The notes beneath the pieces are model-generated. The model saw only the letters and a program-made list of their open reading frames with translations. It was not told the DNA's origin and made no database searches. From the NCBI RefSeq assembly GCF_000565175.1, contig NZ_CP006681.1:496001-560000 (forward strand): a stretch of DNA of 64,000 nt, read 5' to 3'. Origin of the DNA: Spiroplasma culicicola AES-1 (GTDB lineage: Bacteria > Bacillota_I > Bacilli_A > Mycoplasmatales > Mycoplasmataceae). How positions within the stretch are numbered: position 1 is the first letter of the stretch; every line of letters starts with the position of its first letter. Made by a program: the position numbers and the translations under genes. Of this stretch, positions 50,828-61,542 are shown piece after piece.

Positions 50828-52552
50828 ATGAAAAGAACACATACATGTGGACAATTAAACATTGCAAATGTTAATCAAACAGTTACTTTACAAGGTTGAA
50901 TTGCAAAAGTGCGTAAAATGGGAGCACTTACTTTTGTAGATTTACGTGATCGTTATGGAATTACTCAATTAGTAATTGGAGAAGAATTGAATCAATTCAA
51001 TGATATTTTAAAAAATGAATTTGTAATTGAAGTTACTGGAAAAGTGATTGAAAGAAAATCAAAAAATAAAGATTTAACAACTGGAGAAATTGAAATTGAA
51101 GTTTTAAATATTATTTTAATTAATAAAACTGAATTAACTCCTTTTGAAATTAAAGATAACATTGAAGCACAAGAAGATACACGTCTAACATATCGTTATT
51201 TAGATTTACGTCGTCCAGAAATGCAAAAAAAATTAATTGTAAGAAGTCAAATGAATCATTCAATTAGAAACTTTTTTATTGAAAATAACTTTCTTGAAAT
51301 TGAAACACCATTTTTTGGTAAATCAACTCCAGAAGGAGCACGTGACTTTTTAGTTCCTTCAAGATTAAATCAAGGGAAATTTTATGCTTTACCTCAATCT
51401 CCTCAATTGTATAAACAATTGTTTATGATTTCAGGATTAGATCGCTACTTTCAAATTGTTAAATGTTTTAGAGATGAAGATTTAAGAATTGATCGCCAAC
51501 CTGAATTTACTCAACTTGACATGGAAATGAGTTTTGCAAATGGAGAAGATGCAATGAACATGATTGAAGCAATGTTCAAAAGACTTGTTTTAGATGTTAA
51601 AGGAATTGATATTAAAGAACCCATTCAAAGAATGAGTTGAAATGAATCATTTGATAAATATGGAAATGATAAACCAGATTTAAGATTTGGTTATGAAATC
51701 AATACAGTTGATCAATTATTTGAAAATACACAAATTCCTTTATTTTCAAATTTAGAAAATAAAACTATTAGAGCAATTTGTGTTGAAGGTTTATTAAACA
51801 AAAAAGAATTAGAAGCATTAACAGAAACTTCAAAACAAAATAGTGTCAATATTTTAGCATTTGCAAAATATGATTTAAATGAATGAAGTGGATCAATTGG
51901 ATCAAAGTTAAGTGATAATGAAAAGCAAAATTTAATTAGTCATTTTAATATTCAAAAACCAGTCACAATTTTATTTACTGTTGAAGAATATGAAAGAGCT
52001 TCAAAAGCATTAGGAGCTGTAAGAAATCATGTTGCAAAACTTCAAGATTTATTAGATGAAAATGATTTAAAGTTTGTATGAATTGTTGATTTTCCTTTAT
52101 TTGAATTTTCAGAGGAAGAAAATCGCTTTGTAGCAGCGCATCACCCATTTACAAGCCCAATTGATGAACACTTGAATAGTTTTGACAAGGATATGAAAAA
52201 TGCTTTTGCAAAAGCCTATGACATTGTCTTAAATGGTTTTGAAGTTGGCGGGGGAAGCCAAAGAATTACAAATGCAAGTATTCAACAAAGAATGTTTGAT
52301 GCAATTGGTTTAACAAAAGAACAAATTGAACAAAACTTTGGTTGATTTGTAAATGCCTATAAGTATGGAGCACCATATCATTCTGGATGTGCTTTAGGAT
52401 TAGATAGAATTTGTATGTTATTAACTGGAAGTGAAAACATTAGAGAAGTAATTGCTTTTCCAAAAAATTCATCTGGAATTGATCCAATGACAAATGCACC
52501 AGATACTGTAAGTCAATCACAATTAGAGGAATTGGCTATTAAATTAAATTAA
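50828..52552 (+). CDS. aspS: Aspartate--tRNA ligase
   Basis: This encodes 574 residues. The N-terminal OB-fold anticodon domain reads [20 protein letters not shown]. Motif 2 is [20 protein letters not shown], with QLDMEMSF after it; motif 3 is [15 protein letters not shown]. The bacterial GAD insert lies between about residues 280 and 420. It charges tRNA-Asp. Several TGA codons (first at 50897) are Trp. The gap to hisS is only 5 bp, so translation is coupled. Confidence 0.97.
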
Positions 52553-52567
52553 TAAAGGGGAAAGAAT

Positions 52568-53011
52568 ATGTCAAAAGCTAAAATAGTTTATGCTAGTCAA
52601 ACTAAAAATACAGAAGAAATAGCCTATATTGTTTCAAATCGATTAGAAAAATTAGGGGTTGAAGTAGATATTGAAGAATGTTGAAATGCAACTCCAAAAT
52701 CATTTCAAGAATATGATATTTGTATTGTTGCAACATATACTTATGGAGATGGCGATATTCCAGATGAATTAATTGATTTCTATTATGATCTAAAAAAAGT
52801 AGATCTTAAAGGTAAAATTTATGGAACATGTGGGTCAGGAGACCGTTTTTATGAACATTTTGCAGTAGCAGTTGATGATTTTGCAGCAGCATTTGAACAA
52901 GCAGGTGCTATTAAAGGTAGTGAAAGTGTCAAAATTGAACTTGATCCAAAAGAAGAAGATATTCAAGAATTAGAAAAATTTTGTCAGCAATTAGTTGATA
53001 AATTAACTTAA
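52568..53011 (+). CDS. Flavodoxin
   Basis: This encodes 147 residues with the typical short-chain flavodoxin length. KIVYASQTKNTEEIA is the FMN phosphate-binding loop (T/S-x-T-x-N-T). VATYTYGDGDIPDEL is the second FMN loop, and YGTCGSGDRFYEHF the third. It is a low-potential electron carrier in the cytoplasm; its partners are not in the window. TGA at 52681 is Trp. AAAGGGG upstream is the ribosome-binding site. It directly follows aspS by 15 bp and is terminated by a strong hairpin. Confidence 0.93.
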
Positions 53012-53036
53012 AAGACTTTTACAAAAGTCTTTTTAT
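53010..53036 (+). terminator. Rho-independent terminator
   Basis: AAAAGACTTTT pairs with AAAAGTCTTTT over 2 nt, followed by a T-rich tail. Confidence 0.8.
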
Positions 53037-53158
53037 TTTATTTTTGGCACAAATAAGAATATTTCATATTTAATTTCTATAAAACCCAGTATTTATAGTT
53101 ATTGTAAATAATAATCAAATCATATAAAATACTTTTATAGATAAAAGAGGAAGTTCAT

Positions 53159-53695
53159 ATGAGTGTAAATGACAGCGTAAAAGATCTTATTGGTAATTTC
53201 TTTAGAATGGATACAAATCTTGAATATTTTGCACCAGGATATATTGGTACAAAAAAGATCACAGAAGATAAAATACCATGATTGGGGTTAAGAAATTTAA
53301 ATAGAGCTATTTATCTAGCAACAACATTTAACTTTTATTTCTTTGAAACTATGATTGCTGATATTTCAATTGCAATGGATGCAAAAGGGGTAGAACCAAT
53401 TGTAATTGAAGCAAGAGATAATTTTACTAAATTTATTGAATTAGAAAAATTAGGGTTCTTGCAATCAAGAGTTCAAGTATTACCAGGTCCACAAATGCTG
53501 GTATTAAAAGATATTTATAAATTTATGACAAATAATTTTAATAAATTTAATGATTTCTTTGAAAATGATCCAAACATTAAATTATTAGCACAACATCAAG
53601 GTGCGTTATCAGCTCCATTATTCTTAGAAGATGATGAAGTATATGAATACTATGAAAAAGGTGCTAAATTAATATTTGCAAGTAGTAAAAAATAA
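53159..53695 (+). CDS. Hypothetical soluble protein
   Basis: This encodes 178 residues, with TGA at 53279 as Trp. It has no signal peptide; the sequence is mixed helix and strand, with FNFYFFETMIADISIAMDAK and LGFLQSRVQVLPGPQML being the most ordered parts. AGAGGAAG is the ribosome-binding site, 6 nt before the ATG. It stands as a single gene, convergent with the lipoprotein pair downstream. I do not recognise its family. Confidence 0.82.
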
Positions 53696-53732
53696 TTTAC
53701 TGCTTTTTTTATACTCAATTTAAGAATTAAAA

Positions 53733-53758
53733 AAACATGTTTTATAACATGTCTTATT
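53733..53758 (-). terminator. Bidirectional terminator between convergent genes
   Basis: ACATG pairs with CATGT around TTTTATAA, with T-runs on the distal side of both strands. It serves the minus-strand lipoprotein and possibly the gene at 53159. Confidence 0.6.
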
Positions 53759-54566
53759 TTTTTATAGCTTGTTCACCAGTTTTGTGAAGTCTTACAGTAA
53801 CTGTTGCCTCACCTGTAATTCATGATCCATCTGTACCTCAATATTTTACAGTAATTGATTGCGATTCTAATTCAAGATTTTTAATAACTTTATCTCAATC
53901 ATTTTGATAAGTTTTACCTTTTTGTACTAAATCTTGGTTATTTGGATCAATATCAAATTGATTTTTAACTGTTGTATTAAACACTGAATCTACTTGTGTT
54001 CCAATTAAAATTCATGCATATTCAACTGGATCAGTTAAATCAGTTCAACCTTTTTCAATGGCTTCTTCGGCACTTGCAAATTGACTTTCTCAGTCCATTA
54101 CAAACCCTGTGGCCATGTCTAAAGATTCTTGTGCTTCACCTAAATTACCATTATCTTCTGGGTTAGGTGTTTCTGGATCAGTTGGTCCTGGATTTTCTGG
54201 ATCAGTTGGTCCAGGTTCAGGAGCAATAACTTCTTCTTGATATTCTCAAGATAAAGTAACTTCTCCAGTTACTGGAAGGAAAAAGTCACTTTTTCCAGCT
54301 AATGTTACACTTCCTGTATCATTTGAATAATCTACAGTTCCTTTAATATCATATTGTAAAGAACTAATTACTTTTAGTTTCTTTATTGCTAATTTAATAC
54401 CGTTGTCGTCCTTAGAATTTATAATTATTTTATTGATATTTGTGAAAATGTCTGTCATATCCCCAGTTGCAAATGTTTCTACATCACCTGGATCACAAGA
54501 TATTACACTTGAAGCTCCAGTTGCAGTAACGGATGCAGCACCAATTATTGACAATAATTTTTTCAT
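53754..54566 (-). CDS. Lipoprotein with a proline-rich linker
   Basis: This encodes 270 residues. MKKLLSIIGAASVTATGASS ends in VISC with Cys24. About 80 residues (Lys/Asp-rich, ending LPVTGEVTLSWEYQ) precede a Pro-rich linker with repeats of GPTDPE, and a C-terminal domain follows (KYWGTDGSWITGEATVTVRL). The leader and C-terminal domain are clearly related to those of the larger lipoprotein upstream (compare CFGLEGSWLKGKTAIKIVL), so the two are paralogues. TGA codons are Trp. The linker suggests a stalk holding the C-terminal domain away from the membrane. Confidence 0.88.
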
Positions 54567-54648
54567 AAAAATGCACCCCCTTATAAATTCTATTTATATT
54601 TTACTATGTATGTTGCATATAGCAATCAAGTATAAGTGTGATTTAAAT

Positions 54649-54681
54649 AAAAAAAATCCCATAAATAGGGGACTTTTTTTA
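54649..54681 (-). terminator. Terminator between the two lipoprotein genes
   Basis: The minus strand reads AAAGTCCCC, a short loop, then GGGATTTTTTTT. The smaller lipoprotein therefore has its own transcription unit. Confidence 0.75.
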
Positions 54682-56844
54682 ACTATTTAAGACTATTTTG
54701 ATAGCAGTTTTTCCTTTTAATCATGAACCTTCAAGACCAAAACAATCGATTTCAAATTCTTGGTCTTTTAATTCAATTTCATTTTCGACAACTGTTTCTC
54801 ATAAGTTTGTGTCTCAATCAACTTGATATTTAATAAAGTTTGGATCTAATACTACTTCTGGAATATCATATAATCCTAGAATTTTTAACATTGTAGTTCT
54901 AAATACAGATTGAACTGTAGACATAACTCCACCGTTAACATCCATTCATATAAAGTGTTCTAGAGATTCGTATTTATCTTGTTCACCTAATTCATTTTTT
55001 TCTCAAGCTTTTGTACGACTTTCAACAACTTCTTTTCATCTAATATTGAAGTTTGCATTTGAATTTAATTCTTCTCCTAAATTACCTAAATCATTTTCAC
55101 CATCTTCTGCATCTTTATTTTTTGATCAAGATACTTCAACAGTTCCTTTGTAATTTGGTCATTTTAGTTCATCACCTTTAATTATTGCACCATTTTCATT
55201 AATATCAGAAATGATAACGTGTTCTAATTTCAATTCATTTAAAGTATTTGCATTAGCCTTAATTACCAATCCTCATACTGAACCTGGATTTGTAGGTAAA
55301 GTTATTAAATCATCTGCAAGCATTGTTCTTTGAATTAATTTTGTAATATCTTTTTCATCTTTATCAACTTCTTGTTCAACAAAGATACTAAATGTAACTT
55401 CGACGCTTCCTTTATAAATAATTGAATTATCTTTTGCTTTAATTGTTGCAGATGAATCTGTAATATTGATAACTTCAACTTCTGCTTTTTGCAATGCTTG
55501 GTTTTTAATAGCAACTCTGTTTAAAATTGTTTCACTATCTTTATCATTGATTTCTCCAAGTTTTCTGACACTAATTACGTCTTCTAAAGCACTTGAAATT
55601 GTGAAAGTAACAGAGATTGTTGATGGATTATAAAACTCACTATCATTTTTAACTTTAATATCAGCTTTATTTTCACCAATATTAATTACTTCAAGTTCAC
55701 TAATAATTAAATCAGGATTTAAAGTTTCTGCTTTGGCAAGTAAAGTATCTGGTTCACTATCACCAACTCCAAGAAGATCTGTTGTTTTTAAATGTTCTTT
55801 TAAATCAATTTTTTCCTCTGGTGGTGTTGGAGTTGAAGCAAGACTATAAGTTATTTTAATTGAACCTTGTTCATAAACTGTTGAGTTTGCTTTAACTTTA
55901 ATTGTGGCATTAGTGTCATTAATTGCACTAACTTCAATTTCACTTGTATTAACTTGTGAGTTTTTAGCTTTAACAGCACTTAAAATTGTATTTTCATCAG
56001 CTTTACTAATTTCACCTAAATTAGTTGTTTTTAAATGTTGCTCTAGTTTGATTAATTCAATTGGAGGTTCTACTGATTCTTCAACTGTAAATTTAACAGC
56101 AACACTACCTTTATAAACTTTTGAATTTGATTTTGAATTAATTAAAGCACTTGTTGAAGTAATATTTGAAATAGTTACTTCTTTTGTATTTAAAGCACTA
56201 TTCAGGTTTGCAATTGCATTTAAAATAGTTGTTGATTGATTATCTGCAAGCTCACCTAAACTAGTAGTTTTAATTACAGAGCTCAATTCAACACGAGTAT
56301 CTGCTTCTTTAACAGAGAATGAAACTTTTGCAGAACCATAATATTTTTCAGAATTATTTTTTGCCTGAATTGTAGCACCTTTATTAGTAATATTGATAAC
56401 TTCTATTTCATTTGTATCAAGATTTGTATTTTTTGTACTTAAAACACTTAAAATTACACTTGCATCAACTTTTTCAAATTCACCTAAGTTTTTTACTTTA
56501 ATAACATCATGTAAATTTTGAACATACATTCATTGAACTTTAGCACTACCTTCAAGATCAAAACCTCACTCAATGTTTGGTGTTAAAGTAACAGTACCTT
56601 TATCTGAACTTGAAAGGGCAGGATCACCTTCAATATCAACTTGAAAGCTGGCTAATTTTTTAGACGCATCAATTGCATCATTAATTCCTTTAATTGATTT
56701 TTCTTTAATTTTTAAGACCATATCTGTAGTCAATTCAGATAAAGGTCCTTTTCCTAGAACCGCAACTTCTCCGCATGATACTGCACTAGCTGCAGCGGGA
56801 GCAGTTACCGAAGCGGCACCGATTAGTGATAGTAACTTTTTCAT
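54679..56844 (-). CDS. Large surface lipoprotein with tandem ~80-residue repeats
   Basis: This encodes 721 residues. The leader MKKLLSLIGAASVTAPAAAS ends in AVSC with Cys24. From about residue 105 there are five repeats of about 75-85 residues plus a diverged sixth. Each has a helix (e.g. TTNLGEISKADENTILSAVK) and strands EIEV-NIT, ATIKAK and a closing GSV-VTFS. This matches the mollicute 'lipoprotein associated' type of repeat in general layout. Linkers after some repeats contain Pro (STPTPPEEK). The C-terminal domain is shared with the smaller neighbour. Repeat number could vary by recombination. TGA codons are Trp. Confidence 0.88.
54775..56530 (-). repeat. Degenerate tandem repeat array within the large lipoprotein
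   Basis: About six coding repeats lie here, the best marked five within 55320-56530. They are visible at protein level through recurring LGE, NSQVNTSEIEV-like and KGSVEVTF-like blocks. Nucleotide identity between copies is modest, so they are old duplications. Confidence 0.6.
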
Positions 56845-56963
56845 ATAGTTGCTCCCCCCTTAAAATATAAAAATATTAATATAATTTTATCTTTTAATTT
56901 ATGATAAAACAAGTTATCAACTTGTAAGTGTGCTGTATAATCTAAATAAACAAGGGGTTATTT

Positions 56964-58745
56964 ATGCAAAATCAAGAAATTGAAAAAAAATATAAATGAA
57001 AGTTGGAATTTAGTTTTAAAAGTAAAAAACATTTCATTAAAAAGCTTAATAAGATTATTAAAATGAATATGAAACTATTAAAATTTGAAGATAAATTTAA
57101 TGATTTTCAAGTTTTTAAGAAATTTTTCTTTAAAAATAGAAAAGTTAATAAATTAGAAGAACAATTAGCTTATCCATTTAATTTATTAGAAGTTGAACAA
57201 AATAATGATTATTTATTGGAATTAAATCAGATTTATAATATAAAAATGAATGATATTAGTGATAAATTTACTTGAGTTCAAGAAAATTTAAAAAACTATA
57301 ATAAAGATCAATTTTTAGAGTTTGTTAAAAATGATAATGATTTAAAAAACTATTATAAGAGCTATGTTGATTTTTATAAAGAAATTAAATATTTATTGCC
57401 AGAAAAAGATAGAAAAATATTGGCCAAAACCAATGGATCTAGTTCTACAATCTATGAAATGTATGAAACTTTAATGTATAAAGATTACAAAACATCCAAG
57501 TTTATTTTTCAAAATCAAGAATATAAATTAGATAATAAAACTTATACTCAAATACTTACAGATAGTAATCCTATTAAAGATCAAAAATTAAGAATTGAAT
57601 ATAGTCAAGCTTTTAATAAGAATATCTTTAATAAAAGATTTAGTTTTATCAAACTATATGATGCTTTGATTCGTGAAAATGTTGAAAGTTATAAGTTAAT
57701 TGGAATTAAAGATTATTTTGAATACTTCTTTGATGATAGTGATTTTTATAAACCAGATTTAGAAACAATTATTAATGCAACTTCAAAATATGAATATTTA
57801 GTCGAAAAATTTTATTTACTATTCAAAGAACATTTTAATTTTGATAATGAATTTTATATTACAGATACTTCTTTAAAATTAAGTAAAGAAAATAATCAAA
57901 AAATTACGATTGAAAAGGGCATTGAAGTTATAAAATCAGCTTTTGATATTTTTGGAGATGAATACGGTCAATTTTTAGAAGAAATGTTAATTCCTGGAAA
58001 AATTGATTATTTAGAGTATAAATATAAAAATTCAGGAGCCTTTACAATTACAAACAATTATTTTAAGCCTTTAATATCTCTAAATTGAACTAATGATATT
58101 AGTTCAATCATGACATTGGGTCATGAATTAGGTCATGGTATTCATCATTTATATGCTCAAAAATATCAACCTGAACCTTTTAATAGTTTTGGCCATTTAA
58201 TAGGAGAAGTTGCTTCAACTTTTAATGAATTGATAATAATGCAATATTTATTAAAAACAGCAAGTAAAGAAACTAAGATTTGATTAATCCAAAATAAAAT
58301 TGAGTTTCTAATGTCCAATCTATTTTCTGCAATTAAATTCACAAAATTTGAGTTAAATTGTTTTGAGCAAGTACATAATGACAAAATTATTAATGAACTC
58401 TATTTAGATCAATTAATTAAAGAATTAAATCAAAATTCATCAATACAATATTTTGATAAAGAGTTTAAAAAATATAGTTGAATAAATATTGACCATATTT
58501 TTGAACAACCGTTTTATTTATATAAATATAGTGTTTCAATTTCTGTTGCTTTTCATTTTTTTAATAATTTTCTAAAAACTGGTGATATTACTCCATTTAT
58601 TGAATTTTTAAAAGAGGGTGGCAATCTGGAACCAAAACAATTATTTAAAAAGTATGGTTTTGATACTTTAAATGAACATAGTTATGATTCAATTTTTCAA
58701 TATATTGATAAGCTAATTGAACAGTTAAGAGAACTTATAAAATAA
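56964..58745 (+). CDS. pepF: Oligoendopeptidase F-type M3 metallopeptidase
   Basis: This encodes 593 residues, the usual PepF length. The zinc site is LGHELGHGIHHLY (HExxH) with the third ligand Glu in GEVASTFNE 25 residues later. The end shows YSVSISVAFHFFNNF and FLKEGG, as in the M3B family. It cuts short peptides in the cytoplasm, feeding amino-acid supply in a host-dependent organism. Several TGA codons are Trp (first at 56997). The G-rich ribosome-binding site is AAGGGG. It is a single gene, convergent with the next. Confidence 0.93.
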
Positions 58746-58771
58746 AAAGATGTTTTAATAAACATCTTTTA
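58745..58771 (+). terminator. Bidirectional terminator
   Basis: AAAAGATGTTT pairs with AAACATCTTTT over 4 nt between the convergent pepF and the following minus-strand gene; it overlaps the latter's stop codon. Confidence 0.75.
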
Positions 58772-59450
58772 AAAAGTGACTCATTATAAAACTAAAAGAA
58801 TTAATATATGCATAAAATTCAATCACAGAAACATTGCAATTAATGAATTTATCTTCACTAATTTTTTTAACCTTTAGTAATTGACGCAAATACTTTGTAA
58901 CAATAATTGCTAAAAATGAAATATCTGTGATTTTAGTATCAATTTTAATTACTTGGTCAACAACCATTGGAATATATTCATCATTTTTCAATTGAACTAA
59001 AAGTTCTTTTTTAAAAATTTCTAGATTTTGATCAATAATTTTATTAATTAATTCTAAACAATATTGTTTTTTATTACCAATATCTGTTTTATTAATTCCT
59101 TCAAAATAATTGGCAATTGTTTCAATTGCTTTTACAATTCCAAGCGTTGTACAGTAATCAATTATAAACTTATGAAATTTTTTTAAGATTCTTACATTTG
59201 ATTTAATCAAACTATATTTTTGATTAAAGAAGTTTTTATAATTGTCAACTGATTTGAACATTTGACTATATTGCTCATAACTTGTTGTAAAAGTTAATTT
59301 AAAATTATCTAAATTTTTATTAAATTTAAGTAATCACTTTTCTAATTTTTTAAATGCTTTTTTTAATTCCTTATCTCAAAAAGGATTAACATTTTTTAAG
59401 TGATTAATTTGGTTTTCATTTAACACACTTGGTTTATAACTATTTATCAT
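58755..59450 (-). CDS. Hypothetical soluble helical protein
   Basis: This encodes 231 residues. The start is ATG at 59450 (MINSYKPSVLNENQINHLK), preceded by GGAAGATG. The sequence is almost all helix with many Lys and hydrophobic positions in heptad-like spacing (FIIDYCTTLGIVKAIETIA, LLVQLKNDEYIPMVVDQVI). TGA codons near the N-terminus are Trp. It is divergent from the gene at 59518, which codes for a protein of almost the same length; the two do not look obviously homologous. I do not recognise it. Confidence 0.8.
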
Positions 59451-59517
59451 ACAAAATCATCTTCCTTAAATACTTTAAATATTATATAGTATTTATAGCA
59501 AAGGAATAAATTAAACT

Positions 59518-60222
59518 ATGCTTGGAAAATACGATTTTAAAGAAGAACATATTGATGAAGTTTTAAATTATTTTGCTTTATCACTTTCAAATACGTTTAT
59601 GTGACTAAAATTAGTCAAAGAACATTATAAAAAATTTGATTTAGATTATCAAAGAGTTAATAAAATGATTAAAATGTTACGATCAATTGAATTTTTTCAT
59701 GAGTTTCAAAGTGTGAGAGATTTATTTTATGATTGATATGATCAACAATTTATGTATTTTTTAAAATTAGATGAACAATCAATTGAATTTGACAGAGATA
59801 TTTTGCAACCAAGAATGATTTCTTTGAAAGAAACAATTATTACAACTGATAAGACAGTGAGATTTATTTATGATTTTATTGCTAAACATAATCGTTTACC
59901 AGACAAAGTTGAAGTAGTTGATTTTTTACTAGTTAGAGCAGTTGATTATATTAGTGCTATTGAAAAACTATATCAAGTAAATAAATTTATATTAAATCCT
60001 CAACAAAAGGACATATTGAAAAATTTGAAAGAAGAAATTGATGTTGATGAATGAATATTGGGAATAGAATTAACAATTGGTATTTATGAAGATGAATTTG
60101 CTCATGTAAAAGCAAAAAATGATCCTTTTGATAATGGTTTTAATGATTATTGAAAAATAAATGGAATTTTATATCAAATTCAAGTAATTTGTGAACTAGC
60201 AAATAATATATCTGAAAATTAA
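59518..60222 (+). CDS. Hypothetical soluble protein
   Basis: This encodes 234 residues, with TGA at 59599, 59734, 60049 and 60151 as Trp. The protein is helical and charged; no signal peptide or membrane segment. DKTVRFIYDFIAKHNRLPDK is the most family-like stretch, resembling a helical sigma-like or bacteriophage regulator segment only superficially. AAAGGAA is about 10 nt before the ATG. It shares a 67-bp divergent promoter region with the gene ending at 58755. I do not recognise the family. Confidence 0.8.
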
Positions 60223-60249
60223 TATTTGAAAGAAAAAAGAGTTATTAAT

Positions 60250-60283
60250 TTAAAAACAATCTTGTTTCCAAGATTGTTTTTAA
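60250..60283 (+). terminator. Strong bidirectional terminator
   Basis: A 15-bp perfect stem TTAAAAACAATCTTG/CAAGATTGTTTTTAA separates two convergent genes. Confidence 0.85.
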
Positions 60284-60288
60284 ATTTC

Positions 60289-60927
60289 TTAAATAATTTC
60301 TTTAAATTTTTTACCATCTAAAATTATTTCATCTAATTTAAATGTATTTTCAGAATGACTAGAAACAATGTTTACTTCAGTTCCATAATTTTCAAAAATA
60401 TATTTAATAGCAGTTTTAGCTACTTCTTTTGAATTAGAAGAAGTGAAATCTGCTTGATCACACAAAGGAATGTCTCCAACAAATAATAACTTTTGTTCTT
60501 TTGTGTAAAACATATGTTTCAATTCGTTATTAATTTCAAATTTATCAAAGCTAAATTCAAAATTTTTAATTACTAATTGAAAACTTTTATTAATAAAAAT
60601 TTTATGTTTAATATCTCAAGGTGTTTTTTGTGATTCATTTTTATTTATATTTGTAATTAAACGATCGTATTCTTCAGGATCTATAATTAAATTAACTTCA
60701 GGATATTTTTTAACAATGTTATCAATTCCAAGTCCATGGTTAATGTTTCCATTAGTTAAGATTATAGTAGTTAATTCAATGTTTCTTTTTTCTAAAAAAT
60801 TTATGATTGTATTATCTAAGCCAAAAATATCAATTAAAATAGCAGTATTATCTTGATTGACAAGTAAATGTGCTACACTTGAATTTAATTCTTCATTTGT
60901 AAAACTTCTCATTATAAACATATGCAT
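60289..60927 (-). CDS. Metallo-beta-lactamase-fold protein lacking the metal motif
   Basis: This encodes 212 residues arranged like short glyoxalase-II/YqgX hydrolases: AHLLVNQDNTAILIDIFG, then a helix, then TIILTNGNINHGLGIDNIV where active members have THGHxDH. KLLFVGDIPLCDQADFTSS is the counterpart of the GDxLF-GRxD block, and NIVSSHSENTFKLDEI stands where PGHGxxT is expected. Only the last His of the HxHxDH motif remains, so hydrolase activity is unlikely by the standard mechanism. TGA codons are Trp. Start ATG at 60927 follows ACGGA. Role unknown. Confidence 0.75.
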
Positions 60928-61211
60928 TAATTCCGTTTCTTGCTTTTTTTAACAATATATAAGCAATATAATTATAAATTTATTTTTAATAATATAAGTG
61001 AAATATTTAAATTATTTTAAATTTGCAATTAAATTTTTAAAAATAGTTAAACCAAAAGAGAAATAAAAGTAAAAAAATGGATAAGATTTCAAAAATAATT
61101 AAATTTTTAAGTTTATAAGTGTTTAATTTGAAATTTATTTTCAAATTATTCAATTTGCTATATCATTATGTTTAAAATTAAGTTATAGTTTATTTGAAGG
61201 AAGTAAATATT
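60928..61211. other. Intergenic region before the S1-domain gene
   Basis: These 284 bp are very A/T-rich. A 9-bp inverted repeat AATTTGAAA/TTTCAAATT lies at 61125-61147. I see no gene; a 13-residue frame at 61077 is too short to support. Confidence 0.4.
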
Positions 61212-61445
61212 ATGAGACAAACAGTAAAAGTAACTATTACAAACATTGTTAATTTTGGTGCATTTTGTGATGTAACAATTGATGGCAAAGTTTATAACGG
61301 TTTAATTCATATCTCAGAAATTACAGATGGTTATGTTGCAAACGTATCAGATCATTTATCAGTTGGTGAAACAGTTGATGGTTATGTAATTTCAGTTGAT
61401 GAATCAAAAAACCAAGCTAAAATTTCTTTAAAAAACGCACAGTAA
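61212..61445 (+). CDS. Small S1-domain RNA-binding protein
   Basis: This encodes 77 residues, a single S1 domain: VKVTITNIVNFGAFCDVTID, then NGLIHISEITDGYVANVSDH, then VGETVDGYVISVDESKNQAK and ISLKN. These are the five-strand S1 pattern with its conserved GAF-D and GL-HISEI. It likely binds RNA or the ribosome, as the Bacillus YugI/CvfD-type general stress proteins do. ATG at 61212 follows GAAGGAAG. A strong terminator follows; single-gene unit. Confidence 0.9.
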   Translation: MRQTVKVTITNIVNFGAFCDVTIDGKVYNGLIHISEITDGYVANVSDHLSVGETVDGYVISVDESKNQAKISLKNAQ

Positions 61446-61473
61446 TATCTGTATAAACTTTTAAAGGAGTCAT

Positions 61474-61508
61474 AAAAAACTTATCTAAGAATAGATAAGT
61501 TTTTTTTA
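61474..61508 (+). terminator. Rho-independent terminator
   Basis: AAAAAACTTATCTA pairs with TAGATAAGTTTTTT over 4 nt. Confidence 0.9.
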
Positions 61509-61542
61509 TTTATAATAATTAAGAAGGGTGTCGTAGAAGTCC

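Noticed and set aside
61077-61118. Thirteen-residue open frame MDKISKIIKFLSL upstream of the S1 gene
   Set aside because: Too short, in low-complexity A/T-rich sequence, with no evidence of translation.
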